NCBI GenBank assembly: GCA_964411785.1
Contig: CAYPMJ010000080.1
Span: 1 to 9,248 of the forward strand
Length of the DNA: 9,248 nucleotides
Reading direction: 5' to 3'
Source: RUG626 sp964411785
GTDB lineage: Bacteria > Bacillota > Clostridia > Oscillospirales > Oscillospiraceae
Part shown: in pieces, positions 1 through 7,013 of the stretch
How positions within the stretch are numbered: position 1 is the first letter of the stretch
Layout: every line of letters begins with the position of its first letter
Position numbers and translations under genes: made by a program
Notes under the pieces: generated by a model
Told to the model about the DNA's origin: nothing
The model's input: the letters and a program-made list of their open reading frames with translations, nothing else
Database searches by the model: none

Positions 1-54
1 ACCCCCGACCTGCTGATTACAAATCAGCTGCTCTACCAGCTGAGCTACACCAGC
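1..54 (-). tRNA. tRNA-Thr (anticodon TGT), 3' end cut off by the window edge
   Basis: Read on the minus strand from 54, the sequence gives acceptor arm GCTGGTG, TA, a D-arm GCTC-AGCTGGTA-GAGC, an anticodon stem GCTGA/TCAGC enclosing the 7-base loop TTTGTAA, and then the variable region and the first bases of the T-arm (GGGGGT). The central TGT in the loop reads threonine ACA codons. The remaining T-arm, the acceptor 3' strand and any following tRNAs lie outside the window. A tRNA promoter lies about 20 bp upstream. Identity is clear from the anticodon loop, although the T-arm cannot be checked. Confidence 0.92.
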
Positions 55-75
55 AAAGCGCCATCAACAGGCCAT

Positions 76-104
76 ATGATATCAAAAAAAGCACTGCTTG
101 TCAA
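76..104 (-). promoter_or_regulatory. Sigma-A-type promoter of the tRNA-Thr gene or cluster
   Basis: On the minus strand there is a perfect -35 TTGACA (99-104), a 17-bp spacer and a -10 TATCAT (76-81, five of six consensus bases). Transcription would start near position 69, about 15 nt before the mature 5' end of the tRNA at 54. This is the spacing expected of a stable-RNA promoter. The near-consensus boxes suggest strong, probably constitutive expression. Confidence 0.85.
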
Positions 105-126
105 CAGTTATTTTTCATACATTTTG

Positions 127-159
127 TAGTAAACGGCAGAAAACTTTTGCCGTTTACTA
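127..159. repeat. Perfect 12-bp inverted repeat between mreB and the tRNA promoter
   Basis: The arms TAGTAAACGGCA (127-138) and TGCCGTTTACTA (148-159) are exact reverse complements around the 9-base centre GAAAACTTT, which can add two more A-T pairs and a G-T pair. The element lies about 100 bp beyond the mreB stop codon, so it may end transcription of the uvrB-mreB operon. It lacks a good T-run on either strand, so a protein-binding palindrome or an RNA-processing/stability hairpin is equally possible. The arm sequence TGCCGTTT occurs again at 171-178. Confidence 0.8.
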
Positions 160-179
160 TAATTTCCGGCTGCCGTTTC

Positions 180-196
180 GCCCGCTTAGGGCGGGC
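180..196 (-). other. Short GC-rich hairpin downstream of mreB
   Basis: GCCCGC (180-185) pairs with GCGGGC (191-196) around a 5-base loop. It lies 60 bp after the mreB stop codon on the minus strand. There is no following T-run, so it is at most a weak terminator or 3'-end stabilising stem, possibly acting with the larger inverted repeat at 127-159. Confidence 0.35.
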
Positions 197-256
197 CTGG
201 CATAAGAATGCGGCTGTTCTGACAGGTATAATTTTTGATTTTGCGCACCGCAACTG

Positions 257-1285
257 TCACATGCGAAGCTGTCTTCTGCGTGAGAGGTTGAGCGGCCCCT
301 CCTGCATCTCCCCGATAAGCTCCAGCGACTTCCCTATCCCGTATGCCACACACATCTCGGCGTCGTCCGCGATGCGTGTCTTTATACTTGTGCTGCTCTC
401 CACCAGCTTGTCAAATCCCCACACCAGCGCACCGCCTCCGGTTATGACTATGCCGTTTTCCGAGATGTCCGCCACAAGCTCAGGGGGGGTCGTCTCAAGG
501 ACCTGGTGGATGGACTCCAATATCTGCTCGGACACCTCGTCGAACGCCTCTATCATCTCCGGTGAGCTCACCGACACCATTCTGGGAAGTCCTGTCATGA
601 GGCAGCGCCCCTTAACCTCCACCGACAGCTCCTCAGGCTTCGGGAATACGCAGCCGATGCTCTTTTTAAGCTCCTCGGCAGTTGTCTTGCCGATAAGCAG
701 GTTGTGCTTCCTGCGGATATATTTTATGATGGCCTCGTCAAAGGCGTCGCCGGCTGTCTTTATGGACTCCGACTGCACCACGCCGGACAGGGACAGAACC
801 GCCACGTCCGTGGTTCCTGCGCCGACATCCACCACCATATTCCCCTCGGCCTTGGAGATATCTATGCCGGCGCCCACGGCAGCCGCCACCGGCGCCTCCA
901 TCAGATACACCTTCCTCGCGCCGGCGCGGATACAGGCGTCTATCACCGCCTGCTCCTCCACCTCCGTTATCCCGGACGGCACGGATACCACAACCCTTGG
1001 CTTTACCAGGCTGAAGGAGATGACCTTCCTCAGAAGCTCCCTTATCATCCGCTCCGTCATGTCAAAGTCAGATATCACGCCTCCCCGCAGCGGGTGAATT
1101 GCCGCTATATTTCCCGGCGTCCGCCCCAGCATGCGCTGCGCGGCCATTCCGACCTTCAGAAGTCTGCCGGTATTCTTGTCCATCGCGACCACCGACGGCT
1201 CCCTCGTCACAATGCCCTTGCTTCTTGTGGATACAACCACCGTGGATGTCCCAAGATCCAAACCTAAGTCCCGTCCGAATATCAT
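257..1285 (-). CDS. mreB: MreB/Mbl-family bacterial actin, rod-shape determining protein
   Basis: MreB proteins polymerise on ATP into membrane-bound filaments that guide cell-wall synthesis along the cell cylinder. The 342-residue product has the usual family length. It shows the actin-fold ATP site: phosphate-1 loop DLGT at 10-13, VPSGITEVEEQAV at 103-115, phosphate-2 loop DVGAGTT at 153-159, the AGDAFDEAI segment near 178-186, and adenosine motif ITGGGALVWG at 281-290. The ATG at 1285 was chosen because GGAG lies 7 nt upstream and the protein then begins MIFGRDLGLDLGT, like other MreBs. A longer frame to 1351 adds 22 residues without family resemblance. The first loop reads DLGTSTVVV where classical MreB has DLGTANT. 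No mreC or mreD follows, so this is probably an accessory paralogue rather than the main mre-operon copy. MreB, Mbl and MreBH cannot be told apart here. Confidence 0.93.
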   Translation of the reverse strand: MIFGRDLGLDLGTSTVVVSTRSKGIVTREPSVVAMDKNTGRLLKVGMAAQRMLGRTPGNIAAIHPLRGGVISDFDMTERMIRELLRKVISFSLVKPRVVVSVPSGITEVEEQAVIDACIRAGARKVYLMEAPVAAAVGAGIDISKAEGNMVVDVGAGTTDVAVLSLSGVVQSESIKTAGDAFDEAIIKYIRRKHNLLIGKTTAEELKKSIGCVFPKPEELSVEVKGRCLMTGLPRMVSVSSPEMIEAFDEVSEQILESIHQVLETTPPELVADISENGIVITGGGALVWGFDKLVESSTSIKTRIADDAEMCVAYGIGKSLELIGEMQEGPLNLSRRRQLRM

Positions 1286-1365
1286 TGCAAAACTCCATTC
1301 CTCCGCCCTGGCGACGGCACATGCCTTAAAAATGCCGCGCCCGCACTGCACCCTGGCAAACTCCT

Positions 1366-1394
1366 ATTATTGACACTGTTCCTGCTTTTCTAAA
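1366..1394 (-). promoter_or_regulatory. Possible weak promoter in the comF-mreB gap
   Basis: In the 114-nt gap between comF and mreB, the minus strand carries TTTAGA (1389-1394), a 17-bp spacer and AATAAT (1366-1371). These match four and five of six consensus bases. This would allow mreB to be expressed separately from the repair genes upstream. The match is modest and could be chance. Confidence 0.25.
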
Positions 1395-1399
1395 CAGCG

Positions 1400-2068
1400 T
1401 CACTGAAATAATCCGGCCTTCGCGACAGTCGCGCAGCTGACGCTCCCCGCGCCGGCAGTAATAAGCACCCTGGAGCACTCCGAGAGAGTCGCGCCCGTGG
1501 TGAACACATCATCTATAAGCAGTATCCGCAGTCCCCCTATCGCCTCCGGCCTCACCACCTTGTATGCACCGCTGACGTTCGCTCTCCGGCTGTCAATAGT
1601 TTTAAAGCCCGACTGCGCCGGCGTGTGCCGCACCTTCCTCAGAAGCCTCCGCGACGGCAGTCCCAGAAGCTCCGCCGTCCTCACCGCCAGAAGCTTCGAC
1701 TGGTCGAATCCCCGCTCCCTCAGGCGCTTCATGCTCACAGGGACCCATGTCACAAGGTCATATTTCCCCGGGAGCTCCTGCCGGACCGCATCCGCCAGCA
1801 GCTCCGCGAAGCCCAGCACGTCGCTGCTCTTCCCTGAGAACTTCATCGCCAGCATCTTCCTGCGCACTGATCCTACATAGTGCAGCGCCGATACGGAGCT
1901 CTCGCAGAAGTCCGGGCGAAGCTGCTCCCCGCGGCAGTATGGGAGCTTCCCGCGGCACTCCTTGCAGACATAGGAGCCTTTCAATAATCTGCGGCAGAAC
2001 AGGCATTTTGGCGGGAAGATAAGCTCCAGCAGCCCATCCTTGAGCCTCACTCCCGCGCCGCGGCTCAC
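1400..2068 (-). CDS. comF: ComF-family phosphoribosyltransferase-like competence protein
   Basis: ComF proteins take part in natural transformation, apparently at the step where incoming single-stranded DNA is handled inside the cell. The product has an N-terminal zinc-finger-like pair CLFC and CKEC just after LIFPPK, as is typical. A C-terminal type I phosphoribosyltransferase fold carries the PRPP loop ILLIDDVFTTGAT about 30 residues from the end, preceded by the VPVSMKRLRERGFDQS and RHTPAQSGF segments of the family. I place the start at a GTG at 2068: its last two bases form part of the recD2 stop (GTGA overlap), and GGGGGAGG lies 4 nt upstream, which gives 222 residues. An earlier GTG at 2092 would add 8 residues but has no clear ribosome binding site. 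Translation is probably coupled to recD2. Whether the organism is naturally competent cannot be judged from this window. Confidence 0.92.
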   Translation of the reverse strand: MSRGAGVRLKDGLLELIFPPKCLFCRRLLKGSYVCKECRGKLPYCRGEQLRPDFCESSVSALHYVGSVRRKMLAMKFSGKSSDVLGFAELLADAVRQELPGKYDLVTWVPVSMKRLRERGFDQSKLLAVRTAELLGLPSRRLLRKVRHTPAQSGFKTIDSRRANVSGAYKVVRPEAIGGLRILLIDDVFTTGATLSECSRVLITAGAGSVSCATVAKAGLFQ

Positions 2069-4317
2069 CGAGCCTCCCCCGCGCCGGCGCACAGCCTGGC
2101 GCGAAGGCCTGAGTAGCGCCTCTGACGCCGCTCGCTTTTCGTCATGGCCTCAAACGTCTCAGTGTCGCCCACCACCACAAGGAGCTCCCTGGCCCGCGTC
2201 ACCGCTGTGTACAGAAGTCCCCTTGTGGCAAGTCCCGGCGCCGTTCTGGGCAGCGCCAGAACCACTGCCCGGTACTCGCTGCCCTGTGACTTGTGCACCG
2301 TCACGGCATAGGCCATCTCAAGATCCTGCATGTCCTCAAATGGGTATGGCGACAGCCTGTCCTCAAAGCGGATAAATGCCGTCTCACGCCCCGGGTCTAT
2401 TGACTCTATATACCCTATGTCGCCGTTATAAAGTCCCGTGCCCGTCCTGTCCTCCAGATCCTCGTCCTCGCCCGGTAAAACTCCCTCAGGCAGACGGTAC
2501 CAGACGGCGTCATAATTATTCCGCGTCTGCATCACCCGGTCGCCCACGCGGAAGACCGTCTCCCCGACAGTCCGCTGGCTCTTCCCCTGGGCCTGCGGAT
2601 TTATCGCCGCCTGAAGGGCGCGGTTGAGCTCAGCCGTGCCCGCCTCGTTCTTGCGGGACGGAGCCAGAACCTGTATCTCCCTTGCAGGTATGCCCATATT
2701 CTCGGGAAGTCTCCGCGACACAAGCTCCGTCACAGTGCCGGTTATCCACTCAGGCTCCGCCCTTCGAAGGAAGAAGAAGTCGCCGTCGCTGTTCTTAAGC
2801 TGCGGCAGCGTGCCGTTATTTATCTCATGCGCCGCGCGTACTATGGCGCTCTGCCGGGCCTGTCTGAAAATTTCGGTCAGCTCAACAACAGGTGCGATCC
2901 CGCTTCGTATTATATCGGAGAACACGTTGCCCGGTCCCACCGACGGCAGCTGGTCCGCATCCCCCACCATCACGAGCCGCGCCGTTGGCGGCATGGCGTC
3001 CAGGAGCGCCGCTGTGAGGGATATGTCCATCATGGACATCTCGTCAATGATCACCGCGTCGCACTTCAGCGGGTCCGCGGCACATTTCTCAAATTCCCGC
3101 TCGCCCTCGCCCCCGCCGGGTGCGCTGGCCCCCAGCAGCCGGTGCACCGTAAAGGCGCTCCTGCCTGTGAGCTCCGAGAGCCGCTTCGCCGCCCGCCCTG
3201 TGGGGGCCGTGAGAAGAGTCTTGAAGCCCATCTCGTCAAAGAGGCTCAGTATCCCCCGGACAGTGGTCGTCTTCCCTGTGCCGGGGCCGCCGGTGAGCAC
3301 CAGCAGGAAGCTTTCGGCGGCGGCTCTGAGCGCCTCGCGCTGCTTCCGGGCGAATTCTATCCCACAGGCCCTGCCGGCCCTCGACACCATCTGCTCAAGC
3401 TCCGGGACGCAGGGCGCGTCCTGCGCGGCCATGACAAGGAGCCTTCTGGCCGTATATGTCTCCGCCAGGTACATCTCCTCCAGATAGCAGCTGTCCTCCC
3501 CGGCTATCCTCTCCCGGTAGATGTACTCGCCATCCGACAGGTCCTCCAGGGCTCGGTCAATATTGTCCTCACCCAGGCCCGTTATCTGCTTTGCCGCTGC
3601 GACAAGCTTCTCCCTGGGCAAAAACACATGGCCATTGCCCAGATTGTGCCGCATCTCAAAAAGCACCGCTGCCGCCGCGCGCTGCGGTGAATCCGGGGGG
3701 AGCCCCATCTCCATTGCCAGGGCATCCGCCTCGAAGAAGTCCAGCCCGTACTCCTCCTCTGTCAGAAGGTACGGGTTCCGGGAGAGCTCCTCCAGCGCCG
3801 ACTCGCCAAGCCTTCTGTAGAGCCGCACTGCCACATAGGGCTTAACACGGTGGAGCGCCAGAAACTCCATAAGCCGTCTGAGCCCCGTCTGCTCCCTGAA
3901 TCGCTGGACAATCTCCTCGGCTCTCCGGCGGGTGAGGCCCTTTATCTCGGAGAGCTCCTCCGGCGACTCCTCCAGCACCCTCAGGGATCTCTCCCCGAAC
4001 CTGTCCACGATGAGCCGCGCCGTCTTCACACCGATACCCTTTACAGCGCCCGAGGCCAGATATTCAAATATTGTCTCGGAGGTGTCGGGGAGGTACCGCT
4101 CCGCCGAGTCCACCTTGAACTGCTCGCCGTAGGAGTGGTGGGAAGTCCAGCTCCCCGTGAGAACCAGCCGCTCCCCCACGCACACTCCGGGCAGACACCC
4201 CACGCACACAACGCTGCCCTCATCGCTCCGGAGCTTGAGCACCGTGTACCCGTTCTCCTCGTTCTGAAAGACAACCATCGCGACTGTCCCCGCTACGCTC
4301 GCTCGCTTTCCGTCCAT
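2065..4317 (-). CDS. recD2: RecD2-type (RecD/TraA family) SF1B DNA helicase
   Basis: RecD2 is a 5'-3' DNA helicase that works without RecBC in many Gram-positives, with roles in replication-fork maintenance and repair. The 750-residue length is normal. The order seen is an N-terminal OB-like region (about 8-75), helix-hairpin-helix segments (VKGIGVKTA at 92-100, EIKGLTRRRAEEI at 124-136), then the helicase core: Walker A GGPGTGKTT at 343-351, motif II IIDE at 423-426, motif III GDADQLPSVGPG at 452-463, TEIFRQ at 481-486, motif V AVTVHKSQGSEY at 671-682 and motif VI YTAVTRAR at 703-710. All catalytic motifs are intact. The ATG at 4317 has GAGGAG 5 nt upstream and lies inside the end of the preceding small gene (25-bp overlap). 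Its TGA overlaps the comF GTG, so the three genes are probably co-translated. Confidence 0.97.
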   Translation of the reverse strand: MDGKRASVAGTVAMVVFQNEENGYTVLKLRSDEGSVVCVGCLPGVCVGERLVLTGSWTSHHSYGEQFKVDSAERYLPDTSETIFEYLASGAVKGIGVKTARLIVDRFGERSLRVLEESPEELSEIKGLTRRRAEEIVQRFREQTGLRRLMEFLALHRVKPYVAVRLYRRLGESALEELSRNPYLLTEEEYGLDFFEADALAMEMGLPPDSPQRAAAAVLFEMRHNLGNGHVFLPREKLVAAAKQITGLGEDNIDRALEDLSDGEYIYRERIAGEDSCYLEEMYLAETYTARRLLVMAAQDAPCVPELEQMVSRAGRACGIEFARKQREALRAAAESFLLVLTGGPGTGKTTTVRGILSLFDEMGFKTLLTAPTGRAAKRLSELTGRSAFTVHRLLGASAPGGGEGEREFEKCAADPLKCDAVIIDEMSMMDISLTAALLDAMPPTARLVMVGDADQLPSVGPGNVFSDIIRSGIAPVVELTEIFRQARQSAIVRAAHEINNGTLPQLKNSDGDFFFLRRAEPEWITGTVTELVSRRLPENMGIPAREIQVLAPSRKNEAGTAELNRALQAAINPQAQGKSQRTVGETVFRVGDRVMQTRNNYDAVWYRLPEGVLPGEDEDLEDRTGTGLYNGDIGYIESIDPGRETAFIRFEDRLSPYPFEDMQDLEMAYAVTVHKSQGSEYRAVVLALPRTAPGLATRGLLYTAVTRARELLVVVGDTETFEAMTKSERRQRRYSGLRARLCAGAGEAR

Positions 4318-4655
4318 CGAAACTCCTCTGTCTTCTGTATGATCTGCTCCGTCCGGCAGAGCACAAGGTCATTCTTCTCCGCCAGCAGTCTCGCCCTGCG
4401 CCGCGCCTCCGGAGTGAGTCCCCCGTCGGCAATTATTATGCACGTCTCCTCGCGGCCTGAGTCTATGAGCCACTCAAGGCCCCGCACAGCCTGTTCCATC
4501 CCCGGCGCATCCCCGGCCACGCGCACTACGGTGAATATATCCGTGTCCCCGCGCCGACGGACCGGCGTCAGAAAAGCGCCCTTCACCGACCATATCACCG
4601 CCAGCACCGCCGCGCACAGTGAGACCGCCACCAGTATATCTCCGAAAAGCTCCAT
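4293..4655 (-). CDS. Small membrane-anchored protein of unknown function in the repair operon
   Basis: I do not recognise this 120-residue protein by name. Residues 5-23 form one hydrophobic segment close to the N-terminus, followed by KGAFLTPVRRR. This predicts a single anchor with the rest in the cytoplasm under the positive-inside rule. The soluble part alternates predicted strands and helices: FTVVRVAGDAPGMEQAVRGLEWLIDSG, then the very hydrophobic strand TCIIIADGGL (71-80), a helix and LVLCRTEQII. This vaguely recalls the first half of a nucleotide-sugar-transferase-like alpha/beta fold, but the length is too short for an enzyme of that kind. The ATG at 4655 has GAGGAGG 7 nt upstream, so it is very likely translated. 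It lies 53 nt after uvrB and overlaps recD2 by 25 bp. The coupling implies joint expression, not necessarily a repair function. Confidence 0.8.
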   Translation of the reverse strand: MELFGDILVAVSLCAAVLAVIWSVKGAFLTPVRRRGDTDIFTVVRVAGDAPGMEQAVRGLEWLIDSGREETCIIIADGGLTPEARRRARLLAEKNDLVLCRTEQIIQKTEEFRWTESERA

Positions 4656-4708
4656 TTTCCCGCCTCCTCAACAACAGTGTATGCGGGCATGGGACTTTTG
4701 TTGCGGAG

Positions 4709-6703
4709 CTACTCCCCTTTAAGCTTTATGATCCTGTCTCTCAGCATGGCGGCATACTCAAATTCAAGCATCTTAGAGGCCTGGCGCATCTCCTTTTCAA
4801 GCTTTGCTATGGCCTCCTCCCGCTCCCTCTTTGTGAGATATTTCCCGTCCTCCATAACCTTTCCGGAGCCAGGCTTGTCCTCCGAAAACTCAAGAACAGT
4901 GTGCACGTCCTTCACTATCGTCCTGGGGACAATCCCGTGCTCTTCGTTGTACGCAAGCTGCTTTTTCCTTCGGCGATCAGTCTCATCCACGCACGCGCGC
5001 ATGGACTCCGTCACACTGTCCGCGTACATGATGACCTTCCCCTCCGCGTTCCGGGCCGCTCTCCCGGTTGTCTGTATAAGACTCGTCTCAGAGCGGAGAA
5101 AGCCCTCCTTGTCAGCGTCCAGTATCGCCACAAGGGACACCTCCGGTATGTCCAGCCCCTCCCGCAGAAGATTTATCCCCACAAGCGCGTCAAACTTGCC
5201 CAGGCGCAGATCCCTTATTATCTCCATCCTCTCTATGGCGTCTATGTCATGGTGCATGTACCGCACCCTTATCCCGGCTCTCAGAAGATACGCTGTCAGA
5301 TCCTCGGCCATCTTCTTTGTGAGTGTGGTGACAAGCGTCCGCTCGCGCTTTGCGCTCCTGGCGTTTATCTCTCCGATCAGGTCGTCAATCTGTCCCTCCA
5401 CGGGCCTTATCTCAATCTCCGGATCAAGCAGCCCCGTGGGCCTTATTATCTGTTCCGCCACCTGGCCGGCCCGCTCCCTCTCATACTGTCCCGGCGTCGC
5501 AGACACATAGATGACCTGATTTATCCGCTCGTTGAACTCCTCAAAGGTCAGGGGCCTATTGTCATAGGCCGACGGGAGGCGGAAGCCGTAATTTACCAGC
5601 GACTCCTTCCGCGCCCTGTCGCCCCGGTACATTGCCCGCACCTGGGGCAATGTCACGTGGCTCTCATCCACGAAGAGCACAAAATCCTTCGGAAAATAGT
5701 CAAGAAGAGTCATCGGCGCTGAGCCCGGCGCCCGGTTTGCTATGACGCGCGAGTAGTTCTCGATGCCCGTGCAGTACCCCAGCTCCTGGAGCATCTCCAC
5801 ATCGTACATAGTGCGCTGGGATATCCTCTGCGCCTCAATGAGCCTGTCGTTGGCCTTGAACCAGGCCACCCGCTCATCCATCTCCTTGAGTATGTCCTGT
5901 ATGGCCCTGTCCATTTTTTCTCTCGGGGTGATGTAGTGGTTTGCCGGGTATATGGGGATGTGGTCGAACCTGCGCACAACGGTCCCCGTGAGCGAGCTTA
6001 CCTCCGACAGCCTGTCTATCTCATCGCCGAAATACTCCACCCTTATGGATGTGTCCTTCCAATAAGCCGGCCAGACCTCCAGCGTGTCGCCCCGCACCCG
6101 GAACATGTTGCGCTCAAACGCTATGTCATTGCGCTCATACCTGTCCTCAATGAGACGGCGCATGAGCTCCTCCCGCGGAAGCGTCTCGCCCACACGGAGA
6201 CTTATCATCATGCTCTCGTAATCGTCCGGCTCCCCAAGGCCGTATATGCAGCTCACCGAGGACACCACTATCACGTCCCGGCGCTCTATGAGCGATGCCG
6301 TTGCGGAGAGGCGGAGCCTGTCTATCTCGTCATTTACAGCGGAGTCCTTCTCGATGTAGGTGTCAGTGTGGGGAATATACGACTCCGGCTGATAATAGTC
6401 ATAGTAGGAGACGAAATACTCCACCGCATTCTCCGGAAAGAACTCCTTGAACTCCGCGCACAGCTGCGCCGCCAGCGTCTTATTGTGCGCCAGCACCAGC
6501 GCGGGCCGGTTCACCCGCTCAATTACGTTCGCCATTGTAAAGGTCTTCCCGGAGCCGGTGACCCCCAGCAGCACCTGCTCGTCTATGCCCATCTCAAGCC
6601 CTCTCACCAGCGTGTCAATAGCCTCCGGCTGGTCCCCTGTCGGCTTATAGGGCGAATGCAGCTTGAAATCCAGAGTTATCTCTCCCCATTGGCCATGCGC
6701 CAC
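4709..6703 (-). CDS. uvrB: Excinuclease ABC subunit B (UvrB)
   Basis: UvrB is the ATP-dependent damage-verifying subunit of nucleotide excision repair. It is loaded by UvrA and then recruits UvrC for incision. Counted from the GTG at 6703 (664 residues): Walker A GVTGSGKT at 47-54, the beta-hairpin that locks onto damaged DNA (YYDYYQPESYIP, 100-111), motif II DESH at 346-349, SATP at 401-404, motif V GINLLREGLDIPEV at 509-522, motif VI QTTGRAARN at 544-552, and a C-terminal UVR helical hairpin at about 624-661 for UvrC contact. The protein is complete. The start is uncertain. The GTG at 6703 has TAAGG 8 nt upstream, but family members begin nearer the segment DFKLHSPYKPTGDQP, which matches a CTG at 6673 behind GGGGAG. 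No LexA-type GAAC-N4-GTTC box is visible at the promoter, and uvrA is not adjacent. Confidence 0.97.
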   Translation of the reverse strand: MAHGQWGEITLDFKLHSPYKPTGDQPEAIDTLVRGLEMGIDEQVLLGVTGSGKTFTMANVIERVNRPALVLAHNKTLAAQLCAEFKEFFPENAVEYFVSYYDYYQPESYIPHTDTYIEKDSAVNDEIDRLRLSATASLIERRDVIVVSSVSCIYGLGEPDDYESMMISLRVGETLPREELMRRLIEDRYERNDIAFERNMFRVRGDTLEVWPAYWKDTSIRVEYFGDEIDRLSEVSSLTGTVVRRFDHIPIYPANHYITPREKMDRAIQDILKEMDERVAWFKANDRLIEAQRISQRTMYDVEMLQELGYCTGIENYSRVIANRAPGSAPMTLLDYFPKDFVLFVDESHVTLPQVRAMYRGDRARKESLVNYGFRLPSAYDNRPLTFEEFNERINQVIYVSATPGQYERERAGQVAEQIIRPTGLLDPEIEIRPVEGQIDDLIGEINARSAKRERTLVTTLTKKMAEDLTAYLLRAGIRVRYMHHDIDAIERMEIIRDLRLGKFDALVGINLLREGLDIPEVSLVAILDADKEGFLRSETSLIQTTGRAARNAEGKVIMYADSVTESMRACVDETDRRRKKQLAYNEEHGIVPRTIVKDVHTVLEFSEDKPGSGKVMEDGKYLTKREREEAIAKLEKEMRQASKMLEFEYAAMLRDRIIKLKGE

Positions 6704-6740
6704 AGGCGCGGCCTTAAATTAAATATAACAGCCTTTGATC

Positions 6741-6769
6741 ATTATAACAGAATGTCAGGCCCCCCGCAA
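6741..6769 (-). promoter_or_regulatory. Promoter of the uvrB-recD2-comF-mreB operon
   Basis: The minus strand has a perfect -10 TATAAT (6741-6746) extended by TG one base upstream (TGTTATAAT), a 17-bp spacer and a poor -35 TTGCGG (6764-6769). An extended -10 commonly makes up for a weak -35. Transcription would start near 6734, leaving a leader of about 30 nt to the GTG at 6703. It is the only good minus-strand promoter I see before uvrB. Confidence 0.75.
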
Positions 6770-6779
6770 GGGGAGAGTG

Positions 6780-7004
6780 CATATTAGTTTTACGCAGAGG
6801 GCTCCGGAATGCCGCTTTCCGCATCTCCTGATGCCCCACGCGCTCCCCGTCCTTGCAATCCCGCTGGGGCTGAAAGGTGCAGCGCCCTTCCGCCTTAACA
6901 CTGCCGCGGGGTGCAGGATTGCCGTCACATTGACCGCACAATATCGCCGCGCCCTCTTAAAAATGTGGCAAAGCTATGGAATTTTGCATTTTAATTTTTT
7001 AAAC
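6780..7004. other. Intergenic stretch between the divergent promoters, no gene supported
   Basis: The part from about 6790 to 6955 is GC-rich and carries open frames on both strands, but none has a ribosome binding site or protein-like composition, and they run into the uvrB or citrate synthase promoters. There are partial self-complementary segments: GCGCT (6840-6844) with AGCGC (6881-6885) enclosing CCCC/GGGG, and GCAATCC (6855-6861) with GGATTGC (6916-6922). The last 45 bp before the citrate synthase promoter turn sharply AT-rich. I see no known RNA family. Confidence 0.5.
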
Positions 7005-7013
7005 TTGCATTTT
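6984..7013 (+). repeat. Direct repeat TTGCATTTT at the citrate synthase promoter
   Basis: TTGCATTTT occurs at 6984-6992 and again at 7005-7013, exactly 21 bp apart, i.e. two turns of the DNA helix. The second copy forms the -35 region of the citrate synthase promoter. A related inverted partner GCAAA lies at 6968-6972. Same-face spacing is what a dimeric regulator would need, so this may be an operator. AT-richness makes chance repeats more likely, and no regulator is identified. Confidence 0.4.

Noticed and set aside
225..232. TATAAT on the plus strand at 227-232
   Set aside because: No -35 at a suitable distance, no extended -10, and it would only transcribe the antisense of mreB.
147..1097. 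Long plus-strand open frame (316 codons) opposite mreB
   Set aside because: It is the mirror of the mreB coding sequence, starts in the palindrome, has no ribosome binding site and no family features.
4619..5722. 367-codon plus-strand frame opposite uvrB
   Set aside because: Complement of the conserved uvrB gene; typical GC-rich antisense shadow.
6704..6790. A LexA/SOS box in front of uvrB
   Set aside because: I looked for GAAC-N4-GTTC or a close variant around the -10 and leader and found none, so SOS control is not supported by the sequence.
6714..6941. 75-codon minus-strand frame beginning MCGQCDGN upstream of uvrB
   Set aside because: It covers the uvrB promoter and its start site, lacks a ribosome binding site and has no protein-like pattern beyond the chance Cys pair.
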